In this document: in pieces, positions 8,739 through 16,760 of the stretch | Layout of the letters: each line of letters begins with the position of its first letter | Numbering within the stretch: the first letter of the stretch is position 1 | Source: Tissierellales bacterium | Lineage (GTDB): Bacteria; Bacillota; Clostridia; Tissierellales; JAOAQY01 | Assembly: GCA_025210965.1 (NCBI GenBank) | Contig: JAOAQY010000034.1 | Coordinates: forward strand, 96,207 to 143,966 | DNA: 47,760 nt | Direction of reading: 5' to 3' | Notes under the pieces: model-generated | What the model was told of the DNA's origin: nothing | Databases searched by the model: none | What the model saw: the letters and a program-made list of their open reading frames with translations, nothing else | Made by a program: the position numbers and the translations under genes

Positions 8739-9095
8739 GGGTCGAAAATGGTTTCGACGGGGATGTGGAACATAGAGTAGCTGGTAGTGTTTACGTTCGG
8801 GTTCACTTCAAAAACTAGAACATAAATATAAACGCAGATAATAATAATTACGCATTAGCTGCCTAAGTTGCAGCTGACTTACTAGATTAGACCTGCCTAG
8901 TCTAGCTTAAGTCTCAAATTAAAGCAGGAAACGGCATCTAGGGTGTCTAGACTAGATGGCTGTATTATAGGCTCGCGGATTTGAAATCTTGTTGCTAAGA
9001 GTTCATTGAAGTTAAATATAAATTAGCAACTGTATCAGGAGAAGCTCTGTGGAAAATGTTTTCGGACGTGGGTTCGACTCCCACCGACTCCACCA
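8738..9095 (+). ncRNA. ssrA: Transfer-messenger RNA (tmRNA)
   Basis: This is a 358-nt one-piece tmRNA. The 5' GGGGUCG pairs with CGACUCC before an encoded terminal ACCA, forming the tRNA-like acceptor stem. The T-arm GGGUUCGACUCCC is present near the 3' end, and the conserved GGTTTCGACGGGG follows the 5' end. The tag reading frame starts at the resume codon GCA (8834) and ends at TAA (8864-8866), giving ADNNNYALAA, with the usual ALAA degradation signal. Three consecutive Asn codons make the tag slightly unusual. It begins on the last base of the smpB stop codon, so it is likely processed from a joint transcript or has a promoter inside smpB. Confidence 0.97.
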
Positions 9096-9098
9096 TAT

Positions 9099-9131
9099 TA
9101 AAAAATCTCAGACATTGTCTGAGATTTTTTT
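9099..9131 (+). terminator. Rho-independent terminator of ssrA
   Basis: A 12-bp stem (9101-9112 with 9118-9129), loop CATTG, and a T7 run, 5 bases after the tmRNA 3' end. Confidence 0.9.
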
Positions 9132-9207
9132 GTTACGTTAAATACGGAATATAGTAAAATGTTTTGATAATAAAAGTAATAAAGAACACATAAATTTAAA
9201 ATAAATA

Positions 9208-9216
9208 TGCTATAAT
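9208..9216 (+). promoter_or_regulatory. Extended -10 promoter of the EAL gene
   Basis: TGCTATAAT is a consensus extended -10 element 34 bases before the EAL gene start; no convincing -35 is seen. Confidence 0.55.
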
Positions 9217-9249
9217 AAAAACTAGTGGTATCGGGGGAAAGGAAATTTA

Positions 9250-11001
9250 ATGAAGATAAAGAAGCGCTATGTTATTTTGATGATATTTATTTTCGTAGAA
9301 ATGATGTTTTTTTTAAGTAGACGAATGAATCAAAATTGTGAAGACTTTATTAGAAGTGCAGAAAAAGAAATACATCACCAAATATCTATAAATACGGAAT
9401 ACTATAACAAATTGGCTTTAGAAAATATAGATGAGGTAAAAAGATTATTTTATCGAAGAGATTGCGATTCTAGAGTGGAATATGGATATAGGTATTTGCA
9501 AGAAGATGATTATGTTTATTTATTTGATAAAAGTGTATTTAGACAGAGTAATTATAGCAAAGGCACTTTTAACAACAAATATATTTGTGAAGGGTATAAC
9601 AGAGAGGTACTAGAAGAAAATGGCAGAACATATCAAGTTATATATGGGGAAATAGTAGATAAATTTGGAATACAGCGAGTTTATTTTTTGAATACAGATA
9701 GTATAATAAATTATGCTAGAAAGAAATTCATGGTAAGCATGCATCCTATACTTATCAATTTACTCATATATTTAATTGTGTTTTTAGTATACATTTATGA
9801 AGGATATTTTATGAATGACGAAAGTGGTATGAAAAACTATTTAGCGTTTGACTTTTTTTACAGAAGAAAGATTAATTCTGAAAAACTTAATAGAAAAGCA
9901 TTGATTGTAAGCATTGTAAATTTCGATGTAATATGTGAAAAAAGATCAATGAAAAAATGCTTTGGAATGATTAAAAGGTTTTTGATAATGAACACAAAAA
10001 TCAAATGTATATATTTGAGAAAGGGAACGTTTTTGTTTTTGTCGAAAAATCAGAATGAATATTGGATAGGGTTCTTCGAAGAATTTTCTGATTTGATTTT
10101 GAATAAAAAAAAGAGTGCAAAAATATTGTATTCTGAAATTAAATTTGATGTGGATATTGATCCGGGAGATATAAAAGAATTAGATGAGTATATCAAATAT
10201 CATGATTTAGGAGTCGTAAGCCAGATTAGTATGAATGCTGTTATTCACTATGGAGAACGAGAGAAAAATATAGGGAGGATATTAGATGAATGCTTAGAAT
10301 ATAGCGAAAAATCTATAATACCTTATTTTCAGCCACTTTATAGTGTAAAAGATGAGAGTATAACAAGATACGAAGTACTTATGCGTTTTAAGTACAAAGA
10401 CGAAGTGTTAGCTCCTTATCCATTTATTTGTTTTGCCGAGAAGCATGGTTTGATTTCTGTACTAGATATGCAATTGTATGAGGCCTTTTTCAAAAAACTT
10501 ACAAGCGATAGTAGTGAATTTTCAAAGTATAAATATTCTATAAATTTGTCAGGTATAGAATTAAATGAAAGGTTTATAGATGAGTTAGTTAAAAAACTAA
10601 AATGTTATGATATACCAGAAAGTCTGATTACACTTGAAATTACAGAGACTAGTGCTTATGATTTCAATGATAATTTTGTAAGATATCTAAAAAAATTACA
10701 AAATAAGGGATTTAAAATAGCGATAGATGATTTTGGTTCTGGTTTTTCAAATTTCAATTTACTTCGTGTGTTGGATGTCGATTTTGTAAAGATTGATGGA
10801 AGTTTAGTTAGACATGTATTAGATGATGAAAAAGCACGTAAGAGGCTTCAGTGCATTATAAATATGTTAAAATTAGAGAGTGTAAAGATTGTTGCCGAAT
10901 TTGTAGAATCAAAAGAATTAAGAGACGAATTGGAGAAAATGGGTGCAAATTATTTGCAGGGCTATTATATTGGTAGACCTGATAAAAAACTAGTTGATTA
11001 G
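9250..11001 (+). CDS. Membrane EAL-domain c-di-GMP phosphodiesterase with degenerate GGDEF
   Basis: The 583-aa protein has a first membrane helix at about residues 7-23, an extracytoplasmic sensor region of about 140 residues, and a second helix at about 163-187. A cytoplasmic region (about 215-340) looks like a GGDEF fold, but the signature is replaced by LRKGTFLFLS. The EAL domain (about 348-583) keeps the catalytic set: E375 (EVLMR), Asn in INLSG, Glu in LEITET, D493-D494 (IDDFGSG), K514 (KIDGS), E553 (AEFVES) and Gln in LQGYYIGRP. It should therefore hydrolyse c-di-GMP in response to an external signal. The degenerate GGDEF may be regulatory. It stands alone between two terminators. Confidence 0.9.
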   Translation: MKIKKRYVILMIFIFVEMMFFLSRRMNQNCEDFIRSAEKEIHHQISINTEYYNKLALENIDEVKRLFYRRDCDSRVEYGYRYLQEDDYVYLFDKSVFRQSNYSKGTFNNKYICEGYNREVLEENGRTYQVIYGEIVDKFGIQRVYFLNTDSIINYARKKFMVSMHPILINLLIYLIVFLVYIYEGYFMNDESGMKNYLAFDFFYRRKINSEKLNRKALIVSIVNFDVICEKRSMKKCFGMIKRFLIMNTKIKCIYLRKGTFLFLSKNQNEYWIGFFEEFSDLILNKKKSAKILYSEIKFDVDIDPGDIKELDEYIKYHDLGVVSQISMNAVIHYGEREKNIGRILDECLEYSEKSIIPYFQPLYSVKDESITRYEVLMRFKYKDEVLAPYPFICFAEKHGLISVLDMQLYEAFFKKLTSDSSEFSKYKYSINLSGIELNERFIDELVKKLKCYDIPESLITLEITETSAYDFNDNFVRYLKKLQNKGFKIAIDDFGSGFSNFNLLRVLDVDFVKIDGSLVRHVLDDEKARKRLQCIINMLKLESVKIVAEFVESKELRDELEKMGANYLQGYYIGRPDKKLVD

Positions 11002-11006
11002 ATGAA

Positions 11007-11047
11007 AGAGAAATCGATGATTATCATTGATTTTTCTTATTTTTTTA
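11007..11047 (+). terminator. Rho-independent terminator after the EAL gene
   Basis: A 14-bp stem with G-U pairs (11007-11020 with 11024-11037), TTA loop, followed by a long T-run. Confidence 0.8.
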
Positions 11048-11151
11048 CAAAATTTAGATACAAAAAATGTTAGACTTTTCCATAAAAGGGGTAAAAGATT
11101 ATAAATGAAGTTATAGAAATAAAATATACGGTATTTATAAGGGTGGTTTTG

Positions 11152-11643
11152 ATGAATAAATTGCTTAAATGGGTGTCCTATTTGTTTTTTTGGATGATAT
11201 TAGAATCTTCTTTTTCCATAGAATCATTGGTAAAAGGGATTATAGTTGCTAGCATAGTTCTTTTGTTTTCAAATAAAATTTTCAAAAATAATGATGTTAA
11301 ATATTTGAAAGGACAAGCTATTTGGAGAACTATTTGGTTTTTAGAAATTGTAATGGTAGAGATGTTTAAAGCTGCATTTCAGCATATAGTAAGAATAATG
11401 ATAGGTGACGACACACCAGTTATATTAGAAGTAGAGCTCGAGTTCAAAGATCCATTTATTACCATGCTAATAGCAAATGCTATAACTCTTACACCAGGAA
11501 CTATTACACTTAAAGTGGAAGGGTCAAAACTTACGGTTCTTGGATTTGCAAAAGATTCATTTGAGGAAGAAGCAATAAGGCACACTATATTGTCAAGGTT
11601 TCAAAAACCATTTGTAAAAAAACAGAGGATTAGGGGAGAGTAA
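11152..11643 (+). CDS. mrpE: Na+/H+ antiporter subunit E (MrpE/MnhE, MbhA-like)
   Basis: This 163-aa protein is the first gene of an eight-subunit antiporter operon. It has N-terminal hydrophobic helices and the conserved MrpE C-terminal domain with the segments LIANAITLTPGTITL and EGSKLTVLGF. MrpE is a membrane subunit of the hetero-oligomeric cation/H+ antiporter, needed for assembly in studied Mrp systems. The start at 11152 (ATG) is preferred over GTG 11143, because AGGGTGG at 11140-11146 is then correctly placed. One base separates its stop from the next start. Confidence 0.9.
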   Translation: MNKLLKWVSYLFFWMILESSFSIESLVKGIIVASIVLLFSNKIFKNNDVKYLKGQAIWRTIWFLEIVMVEMFKAAFQHIVRIMIGDDTPVILEVELEFKDPFITMLIANAITLTPGTITLKVEGSKLTVLGFAKDSFEEEAIRHTILSRFQKPFVKKQRIRGE

Positions 11644-11644
11644 T

Positions 11645-11902
11645 ATGTTAAAGGCTACATGTTATATTTTGATATTTGCGATATTAGTACTGGTCATATA
11701 TTTACTCAGGAGTAAAAACGTTTGGGAAAGAGTCATGGTTATTAATTTACTTAGTATAAAAACCATATTGCTTATAACTGTGTTTGCTGTTTTAATGGAC
11801 TTGCCAGTGATGTTAGATATTACAATAACATATAGCATCATAGGTTTTGTTGCTATAACACTTATATCACGGTTTTTATTGAGTGGGGGTAGGTTGAAAT
11901 GA
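11645..11902 (+). CDS. mrpF: Na+/H+ antiporter subunit F (MrpF, MbhB-like)
   Basis: The 85-aa protein has three predicted transmembrane helices, a typical size and topology for MrpF/MnhF. The conserved RVMVINLLSIKTI segment links the first two helices. It starts right after mrpE, with GGGGAGAG as ribosome-binding site, and its TGA stop overlaps the next ATG (ATGA). In the archaeal Mbh numbering it corresponds to MbhB. Confidence 0.87.
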   Translation: MLKATCYILIFAILVLVIYLLRSKNVWERVMVINLLSIKTILLITVFAVLMDLPVMLDITITYSIIGFVAITLISRFLLSGGRLK

Positions 11903-12186
11903 TAGATGAAATACTTATAGTCTTAGCTTGGTGTTTTCTTTTAATTGGCCTTGCTGGATTATTTAGGTTAAAGGGAATATACGAAAAATTATTAAATAGC
12001 AGCAAAATAGATTCTGTTACATTTCTTACATTGATGCTTGCTTTAATAGTTAGATCAGGATGGAGTGAAATGTCGTTGAAACTTGTTATTATATTGATTT
12101 TTTATCTCATGACTAATCCTATAGCTAGTCAAATTGTTGCAAGTTCGGCATACAAGCATGGAATAGAACCAAAAGATAGGAAGTGA
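11899..12186 (+). CDS. mrpG: Na+/H+ antiporter subunit G (MrpG, MbhC-like)
   Basis: The 95-aa protein has three predicted helices and the MrpG pattern GLAGLFRLKGIYEKLLNSSK, followed by MTNPIASQIVASSAY in the C-terminal part. The start overlaps the mrpF stop by four bases, indicating translational coupling. It corresponds to MbhC in the archaeal module. Confidence 0.88.
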   Translation: MIDEILIVLAWCFLLIGLAGLFRLKGIYEKLLNSSKIDSVTFLTLMLALIVRSGWSEMSLKLVIILIFYLMTNPIASQIVASSAYKHGIEPKDRK

Positions 12187-12190
12187 TAAT

Positions 12191-12742
12191 ATGTATGTAT
12201 ATTTTTTACTCGCTATTTTGATAATACTTATGGTTTGCATGATTAGAGTGGAAAACAATCTTTACCTGATAATGTATTCTTTTTTCTTTTCATTAATTAC
12301 GGCGAGCATATATTTTATATACAATGCTCCAGACTTATCATTAGCTGAAGTATCTATAGGTTGTGGTTTGGTACCACTTATATATATAATTGCTGTTTCA
12401 AAACAGAAGACATTCGTAGTTGTTGTATTTAGAGGTGTTGGTAGAGGCGAGCTAAATGATGATAAAATAGAAAAACAATTTGAAGATCTGATGAATGAGT
12501 TTTCAGAGTATTACAAATTGAAACTAAAAATATATCATTACAAGGCAAATTACAGACCCTCAAGAAGAAAAGCTTTGAGAGAAGGTCATATTGATTTATT
12601 GGTAACATACAATGGAAAGCAAAATTTTCTCGAAATAGAGGGAAATAGTCAAAATCTTATGATTAATAGACTGAAATATCTATTGATGTCTTACGAATCA
12701 ATACAATTGAAAGAGGAGGTAAATGATGAGAAAATATTTTAA
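12191..12742 (+). CDS. MbhD-like antiporter subunit (MrpA C-terminal-type) with soluble extension
   Basis: The first about 80 residues form three hydrophobic helices with NAPDLSLAEVSIGCGLVP. This matches the DUF4040/MbhD segment that in bacterial MrpA is part of the C-terminal region. MbhD alone is about 90-100 aa, but this protein has 183. Residues about 85-183 are a hydrophilic domain (VVVVFRGVGRG; REGHIDLLVTYNG; basic RPSRRK in between) that I do not recognise; it probably faces the cytoplasm. Its position, after MrpG and before the MbhE-like gene, is exactly that of mbhD. It overlaps the next gene by 17 bases. Confidence 0.8.
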   Translation: MYVYFLLAILIILMVCMIRVENNLYLIMYSFFFSLITASIYFIYNAPDLSLAEVSIGCGLVPLIYIIAVSKQKTFVVVVFRGVGRGELNDDKIEKQFEDLMNEFSEYYKLKLKIYHYKANYRPSRRKALREGHIDLLVTYNGKQNFLEIEGNSQNLMINRLKYLLMSYESIQLKEEVNDEKIF

Positions 12743-12989
12743 GATAATGGTTAGTATTTTTTTATTGTTAATTTCCTTTATGATAATAGATATAGTTTTA
12801 AATGAATTTTCAGGATATAATACTAGCGCAGCAAATTATTATAGAGCGAATAGTTTTGCAGAGACTGGAGCTAGAAATTATGTGACAGCTATATACTTAG
12901 ACTATAGATTATTTGATTCGATATTTGAAGCTACTATATTATTCATAGTAGCAGCAGGCGTTTCTTATCTAGGGCATAGTGAAAAATAG
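12726..12989 (+). CDS. MbhE-like antiporter subunit (MrpA C-terminal-type)
   Basis: The 87-aa protein has an N-terminal helix, a short extracytoplasmic segment and a second helix. The conserved block TGARNYVTAIYLDYRLFDS, followed by EATILF, is the signature of MbhE and of the end of bacterial MrpA. The ATG at 12726 is chosen over 12723 because AGAGGAGG at 12712-12719 is 6 bases upstream of it. The start lies inside the previous gene. Together with the MbhD-like gene it supplies the MrpA C-terminal part as two separate chains. Confidence 0.83.
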   Translation: MRKYFKIMVSIFLLLISFMIIDIVLNEFSGYNTSAANYYRANSFAETGARNYVTAIYLDYRLFDSIFEATILFIVAAGVSYLGHSEK

Positions 12990-13000
12990 GGGGAGTTTGC

Positions 13001-13378
13001 GTGAGTGAGTATAATGTATTAAAAGCTATTAGTCGAGTACTTTTTCCATATATACTTATATTTGGATTGTATATAATAATAAATGGCGATTTGTCGCCAG
13101 GTGGAGGATTTCAAGGTGGGGTAGTACTTGCTACTTCATATTTTTTGTTGTATTTCATAAAGGGAGAACAGATACTAGATGTAAAAAAAATATTTATATA
13201 TGAGAAATTCTTATTTTTATTACTGGTAGTACTTTCGACAATGATTCTATTTAATAGATCATATGTTGGAGATCTGAGAAGATGGATGCTCATGATATTA
13301 AATTTAATCATAGGATTTAAAGTTGCGTTAGGTGTAGGTGGAATAATAGGGCTATTCTTGGGAGAGGGGCAAGTTTAA
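13001..13378 (+). CDS. mrpB: Na+/H+ antiporter subunit B (MrpB/MnhB, MbhF-like)
   Basis: This 125-aa protein has about four predicted helices and the MnhB signature GDLSPGGGFQGGVVLA between the first two. The start is GTG (13001), behind AGGGGGAG. The stop TAA overlaps the next ATG by one base (TAATG). It corresponds to MbhF. Confidence 0.92.
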   Translation: MSEYNVLKAISRVLFPYILIFGLYIIINGDLSPGGGFQGGVVLATSYFLLYFIKGEQILDVKKIFIYEKFLFLLLVVLSTMILFNRSYVGDLRRWMLMILNLIIGFKVALGVGGIIGLFLGEGQV

Positions 13379-13710
13379 TGATTAAATATGTATTAGTATT
13401 TTTTATAATAGCACTTGGATTTTATATGATTGTTTTTTCAAAAAACATAATAAAAGCAATTATTGGATTGAGTACAATACAGAGCGCATTGATACTTATG
13501 TTTGTATTTTTTATGGATAAGACAGGAAATACACTTCCTATAGAGGGAATAGGAAAAGGTATTGCAGTTGATCCACTACCACAGGCATTAATGATTACGG
13601 CCATAGTGATTGGAGCATCTATTACAGCTCTTACTCTTATGATATCTATAAAAATTTTTCACTATTATGGGACATTAGAATGGAAGAGAATCTTTGAAAG
13701 GGTTGATTAA
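13378..13710 (+). CDS. mrpC: Na+/H+ antiporter subunit C (MrpC, NuoK-like)
   Basis: The 110-aa protein has three hydrophobic helices and the MrpC/NuoK motif VDPLPQALMITAIVIGASIT in helix 3. Its start overlaps the mrpB stop, and its stop directly abuts the mrpD start. It corresponds to MbhG and is expected to sit between MrpD and MrpA-C in the complex. Confidence 0.92.
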   Translation: MIKYVLVFFIIALGFYMIVFSKNIIKAIIGLSTIQSALILMFVFFMDKTGNTLPIEGIGKGIAVDPLPQALMITAIVIGASITALTLMISIKIFHYYGTLEWKRIFERVD

Positions 13711-15306
13711 ATGAATGTATTGGCACTAGGACTTGTATTTATCCCAATGATTCTTGGTATATTTTTATATCTTCTAGACAGCAAAAAGTCTAATAGATTT
13801 GTTTTTATATTTCAATTAATTTTTAGTTTGGGGATAATTTTGCTTATTTATAAATTGCACTTATACTCCAATTATTCGTGGGTCATAGGTGATTTAGACA
13901 AAATAGCTGGAATTGAGATTAGTTTAGATAATATAAGTCTCACATTTATGGGAATGACTAATATAGGCATATGGATAATATTTTTATACTCTTGGGATGA
14001 AAAAGCTGAAAATACAAAGTTTTGGTTTTTTATAGAATTCATACAAGGAGCATTGTATATGCTTTTTATCGTTAACGATTTGTTTTCTATGTTTGTTGGA
14101 TTCGAGTTAGTTACCATACTTTCTAGTTTGATGATTTTATTAAAGAAGGATTCGAAATCATTGAAAGCGAGTCTGTATTATCTATTATACAATAGTGTGG
14201 GAATGATATTTTATCTATTAGGAATAATACTACTATATGTAAAGATAGGAACTCTTAATATAGACTTAGTTCACGATGCAGTCGAAGTGTTAGGTTATAC
14301 TCCAGAGCTATTATTATGCTATGGATTATTTATAACTGCATTTTGCTTAAAGTCTGCGGTTGTACCGATGAGCAGTTGGTTGCCCCTAGCACATAGTTCT
14401 GCTATGACTCCGATTTCGGCATTTTTATCTGGGTTACTTGTAAAAATTGGAGTATATGGTTTTATTAGAATACAAATGATGATGCCTATTTACGATATGA
14501 ATTCATTCTTGCTTATTGTTGGAATAGTTACAGCTTTGTTTGGTATATTTATGGCTATTATAGATAATGATATGAAACGCATATTAGCTTTTTCAACAAT
14601 ATCTCAAATGGGGCTTATAATAATAAGTTTGACAGGACAAGAGATAGCTAGCAGTGGAACTATGCTTCATTTGATTAATCACTTTTTTTCTAAGAGTTTG
14701 TTATTTTTGATTGTAGGAACTATAATAACACTTACTAAAGAGAGAGATATTAGAAAGATTAAATCGTTATATCAATATAGCCCGATGCTTTCGTTTGCAT
14801 TGATTATAGCCATACTTTCTATGACAGGGGCACCTTTGTCGGCGGGTGCTTTAAGTAAATTCTTGGTTAAAAAGAATTATTATGATACTAATATTTCAGC
14901 ATTTTTTTATTTGATGAATTTAGGTACAATGGCAGTATATTTTAGATTTATAAAAATACTTATGGGAGATACTATCAAGAGAGCTAGTTTGTTATTTAAG
15001 CAAAAATTAGTTTTTGTAATGATGAGCTTAGTTATAATAGTATCGGTAGCAATAGAAGCAATTGTAATAGATACAAAATTACTTCATAAATGGCTTAACT
15101 TTGGAAACATTATTTCTGAATTAGGAATTTATTTTTTATTCTTAATTATAATAGCTATAGGATATAGAAAACTCAAACTTAGTCACAGAGCTATAGTTAG
15201 GTATATTCGTTCAAGAAAATTAACTTTCCCAGAAGCAACGGGTGCAGTGATTTTTTTCTGGTTTATGATTATAGTTCAAGTTTATTATTCGGTTAAATTA
15301 AAATAA
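13711..15306 (+). CDS. mrpD: Na+/H+ antiporter subunit D (MrpD, NuoN/M-like proton channel subunit)
   Basis: The 531-aa protein has about 14 transmembrane helices and the proton-conducting transporter domain. Key charged residues of the family are visible: Glu in TM5 (FVGFELVTIL), Lys in TM7 (FCLKSAVVPMSSWLPLAH), Lys in TM8 (GLLVKIGVYGFIR), and His and Lys in HLINHFFSKSLLFL. It should carry the ion-translocating path of the complex. It is the only large NuoL/M/N-type subunit in the operon, as no MrpA N-terminal (NuoL-like) gene is present. It corresponds to MbhH. Confidence 0.93.
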   Translation: MNVLALGLVFIPMILGIFLYLLDSKKSNRFVFIFQLIFSLGIILLIYKLHLYSNYSWVIGDLDKIAGIEISLDNISLTFMGMTNIGIWIIFLYSWDEKAENTKFWFFIEFIQGALYMLFIVNDLFSMFVGFELVTILSSLMILLKKDSKSLKASLYYLLYNSVGMIFYLLGIILLYVKIGTLNIDLVHDAVEVLGYTPELLLCYGLFITAFCLKSAVVPMSSWLPLAHSSAMTPISAFLSGLLVKIGVYGFIRIQMMMPIYDMNSFLLIVGIVTALFGIFMAIIDNDMKRILAFSTISQMGLIIISLTGQEIASSGTMLHLINHFFSKSLLFLIVGTIITLTKERDIRKIKSLYQYSPMLSFALIIAILSMTGAPLSAGALSKFLVKKNYYDTNISAFFYLMNLGTMAVYFRFIKILMGDTIKRASLLFKQKLVFVMMSLVIIVSVAIEAIVIDTKLLHKWLNFGNIISELGIYFLFLIIIAIGYRKLKLSHRAIVRYIRSRKLTFPEATGAVIFFWFMIIVQVYYSVKLK

Positions 15307-15333
15307 AAAGTAATGTACTTAGGGGGATTTTTA

Positions 15334-16368
15334 ATGAATGATTTAGACGTTGTAATTGCTCTTATGATCGCATTGTTTATACTATCGATGGTGTTTTTTT
15401 TCTTCTTGCAAAGACAGGTCAACAAACAATTAAAAAGGAGTCATTCTATACGCCATTTAGTAAATAAAAATAGTGAATTATACTATTATGCCTATTGGAT
15501 TATAATTGGAGTACTGATTGGCATATTTATGAAGGCGAATGTTAGCAGAAATATACTTAGATTTGAAAGTCAAAATCAAGCATTTTTTGTTTATATATTA
15601 TGCCTTATTCCTTTTTTTTACTCATTTTTTATTCTATGGAGATTAAACAATGCTTCCAAAATATCTTTAAAAAAATACAATAGTCAATTTAGCAGAGTGC
15701 TATTTGTAAATTGTATACAGGTATTAGGCTTTTTTAGCTTTATAGCTAAAGAAAGAATATTGGCTGGTATTGTTGTTATATCAATTAGTATCTACTTACT
15801 GAGAAGAAAAAAACGATTGCATCAACTACACAAGAAAATCAAATATATAATTCTTATAAATATGATATTAGCTAATATAGTTACTGCATCCATGATGCTT
15901 CACTTTACTATAATTGTATTTGATGAATTTAGAGTGAGTCCTATACTTACTATATCTTATGTTGATTCAGAAATTGATTCGAATGACAATATATTGGAAG
16001 TTAGTGATATACAGCCTTACAATTCTATGATCATATTTTATTTAGCTTTGATAGAATTAGTATTTTTGGTACTAAATTATGTAGCTATATTGATAATGAC
16101 ATATTTAGATTATTTATTTGGAATATTTATAGAGGATTTCACGGTTTTATATGATAGTAGCGGAGAAATTATAGATACTGGTATAATAAAAAATATAGAA
16201 GGCGATTTTATAAATTTTATATCGGTGAATGAGCATAAAGCTGACGATTGGTTCTTGTTAAGCAGTGTTGTTTATAATCAAAGATTTGTTTCCAAAATGG
16301 ATAAAAACTATAATTTGATATACAGAATGTATGAAGAGAATAAAGGAGTTACAATAGAATTTAGCTAA
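15334..16368 (+). CDS. Unknown polytopic membrane protein at the end of the antiporter operon
   Basis: The 344-aa protein is not recognised. It has about seven hydrophobic segments (about residues 4-20, 48-68, 82-102, 118-150 as two, 172-195, 232-262). A polar segment of about 40 residues precedes the last helix (SEIDSNDNILEVSDIQ). The C-terminal tail of about 75 residues is hydrophilic and likely cytoplasmic. ATG 15334 is chosen because AGGGGG at 15321-15326 is 7 bases before it; an upstream in-frame ATG at 15313 lacks a site. It follows mrpD by 27 bases, so it is probably co-transcribed and may be an accessory subunit or regulator of the antiporter. That role is inference from position only. 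Confidence 0.7.
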   Translation: MNDLDVVIALMIALFILSMVFFFFLQRQVNKQLKRSHSIRHLVNKNSELYYYAYWIIIGVLIGIFMKANVSRNILRFESQNQAFFVYILCLIPFFYSFFILWRLNNASKISLKKYNSQFSRVLFVNCIQVLGFFSFIAKERILAGIVVISISIYLLRRKKRLHQLHKKIKYIILINMILANIVTASMMLHFTIIVFDEFRVSPILTISYVDSEIDSNDNILEVSDIQPYNSMIIFYLALIELVFLVLNYVAILIMTYLDYLFGIFIEDFTVLYDSSGEIIDTGIIKNIEGDFINFISVNEHKADDWFLLSSVVYNQRFVSKMDKNYNLIYRMYEENKGVTIEFS

Positions 16369-16505
16369 AGTTTAAAAAAATTAACATTTTACACTGTTTT
16401 ATTCATCAAAAATTCATATTTAAATAGTATAATCAGGGTATAAGTTAAAAACATAGAAAATAACTGATTTTTATTATATATAAATTTGAATGGGATGTGA
16501 ATTTT

Positions 16506-16661
16506 ATGGAAAATATTAATAGATTTGAACTAATTAGTAAAGATGAAGAACAAGGCGTTGAGTACGAAAACTGTACTTTAAATTTTAAAATTGGAGATTT
16601 TGAGATAGTGCTTGAATGGAGATCTAAAAAGAAAAATGCATTGGTATTTAATCCAGCTTAG
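16506..16661 (+). CDS. Possible 51-aa small protein
   Basis: In the 469-base gap between the membrane protein and deoB there is one plausible small gene. ATG 16506 to TAG 16659-16661 encodes an acidic start (MENINRFELISKDEEQG), a middle with alternating hydrophobic residues (TLNFKIGDFEIVLEW) and a basic RSKKK tail. GGGATG lies about 8 bases upstream, a weak ribosome-binding site. TATAAT at 16428-16433 could serve as -10. A strong terminator starts 16 bases after the stop, which supports a real short transcription unit. No family is recognised; it could also be a leader RNA rather than a protein gene. Confidence 0.5.
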   Translation: MENINRFELISKDEEQGVEYENCTLNFKIGDFEIVLEWRSKKKNALVFNPA

Positions 16662-16676
16662 GAGCTATAAATATTT

Positions 16677-16730
16677 AGAGCTTTGATTGATTTTGTGTTT
16701 GAAATTAATCGAAGCTCTATTTTTGTTTTT
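16677..16730 (+). terminator. Rho-independent terminator after the 51-aa reading frame
   Basis: A 17-bp stem with G-U pairs (16677-16693 with 16702-16718), loop of 8 bases, followed by ATTTTTGTTTTT. Confidence 0.82.
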
Positions 16731-16760
16731 AGAAGTAAAATATAAATGTAAAAGTGTGAT

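Noticed and set aside
9061-9095. tRNA-like 3' end with CCA
   Set aside because: It is the T-arm and acceptor strand of tmRNA, pairing with 8738-8744, not a separate tRNA.
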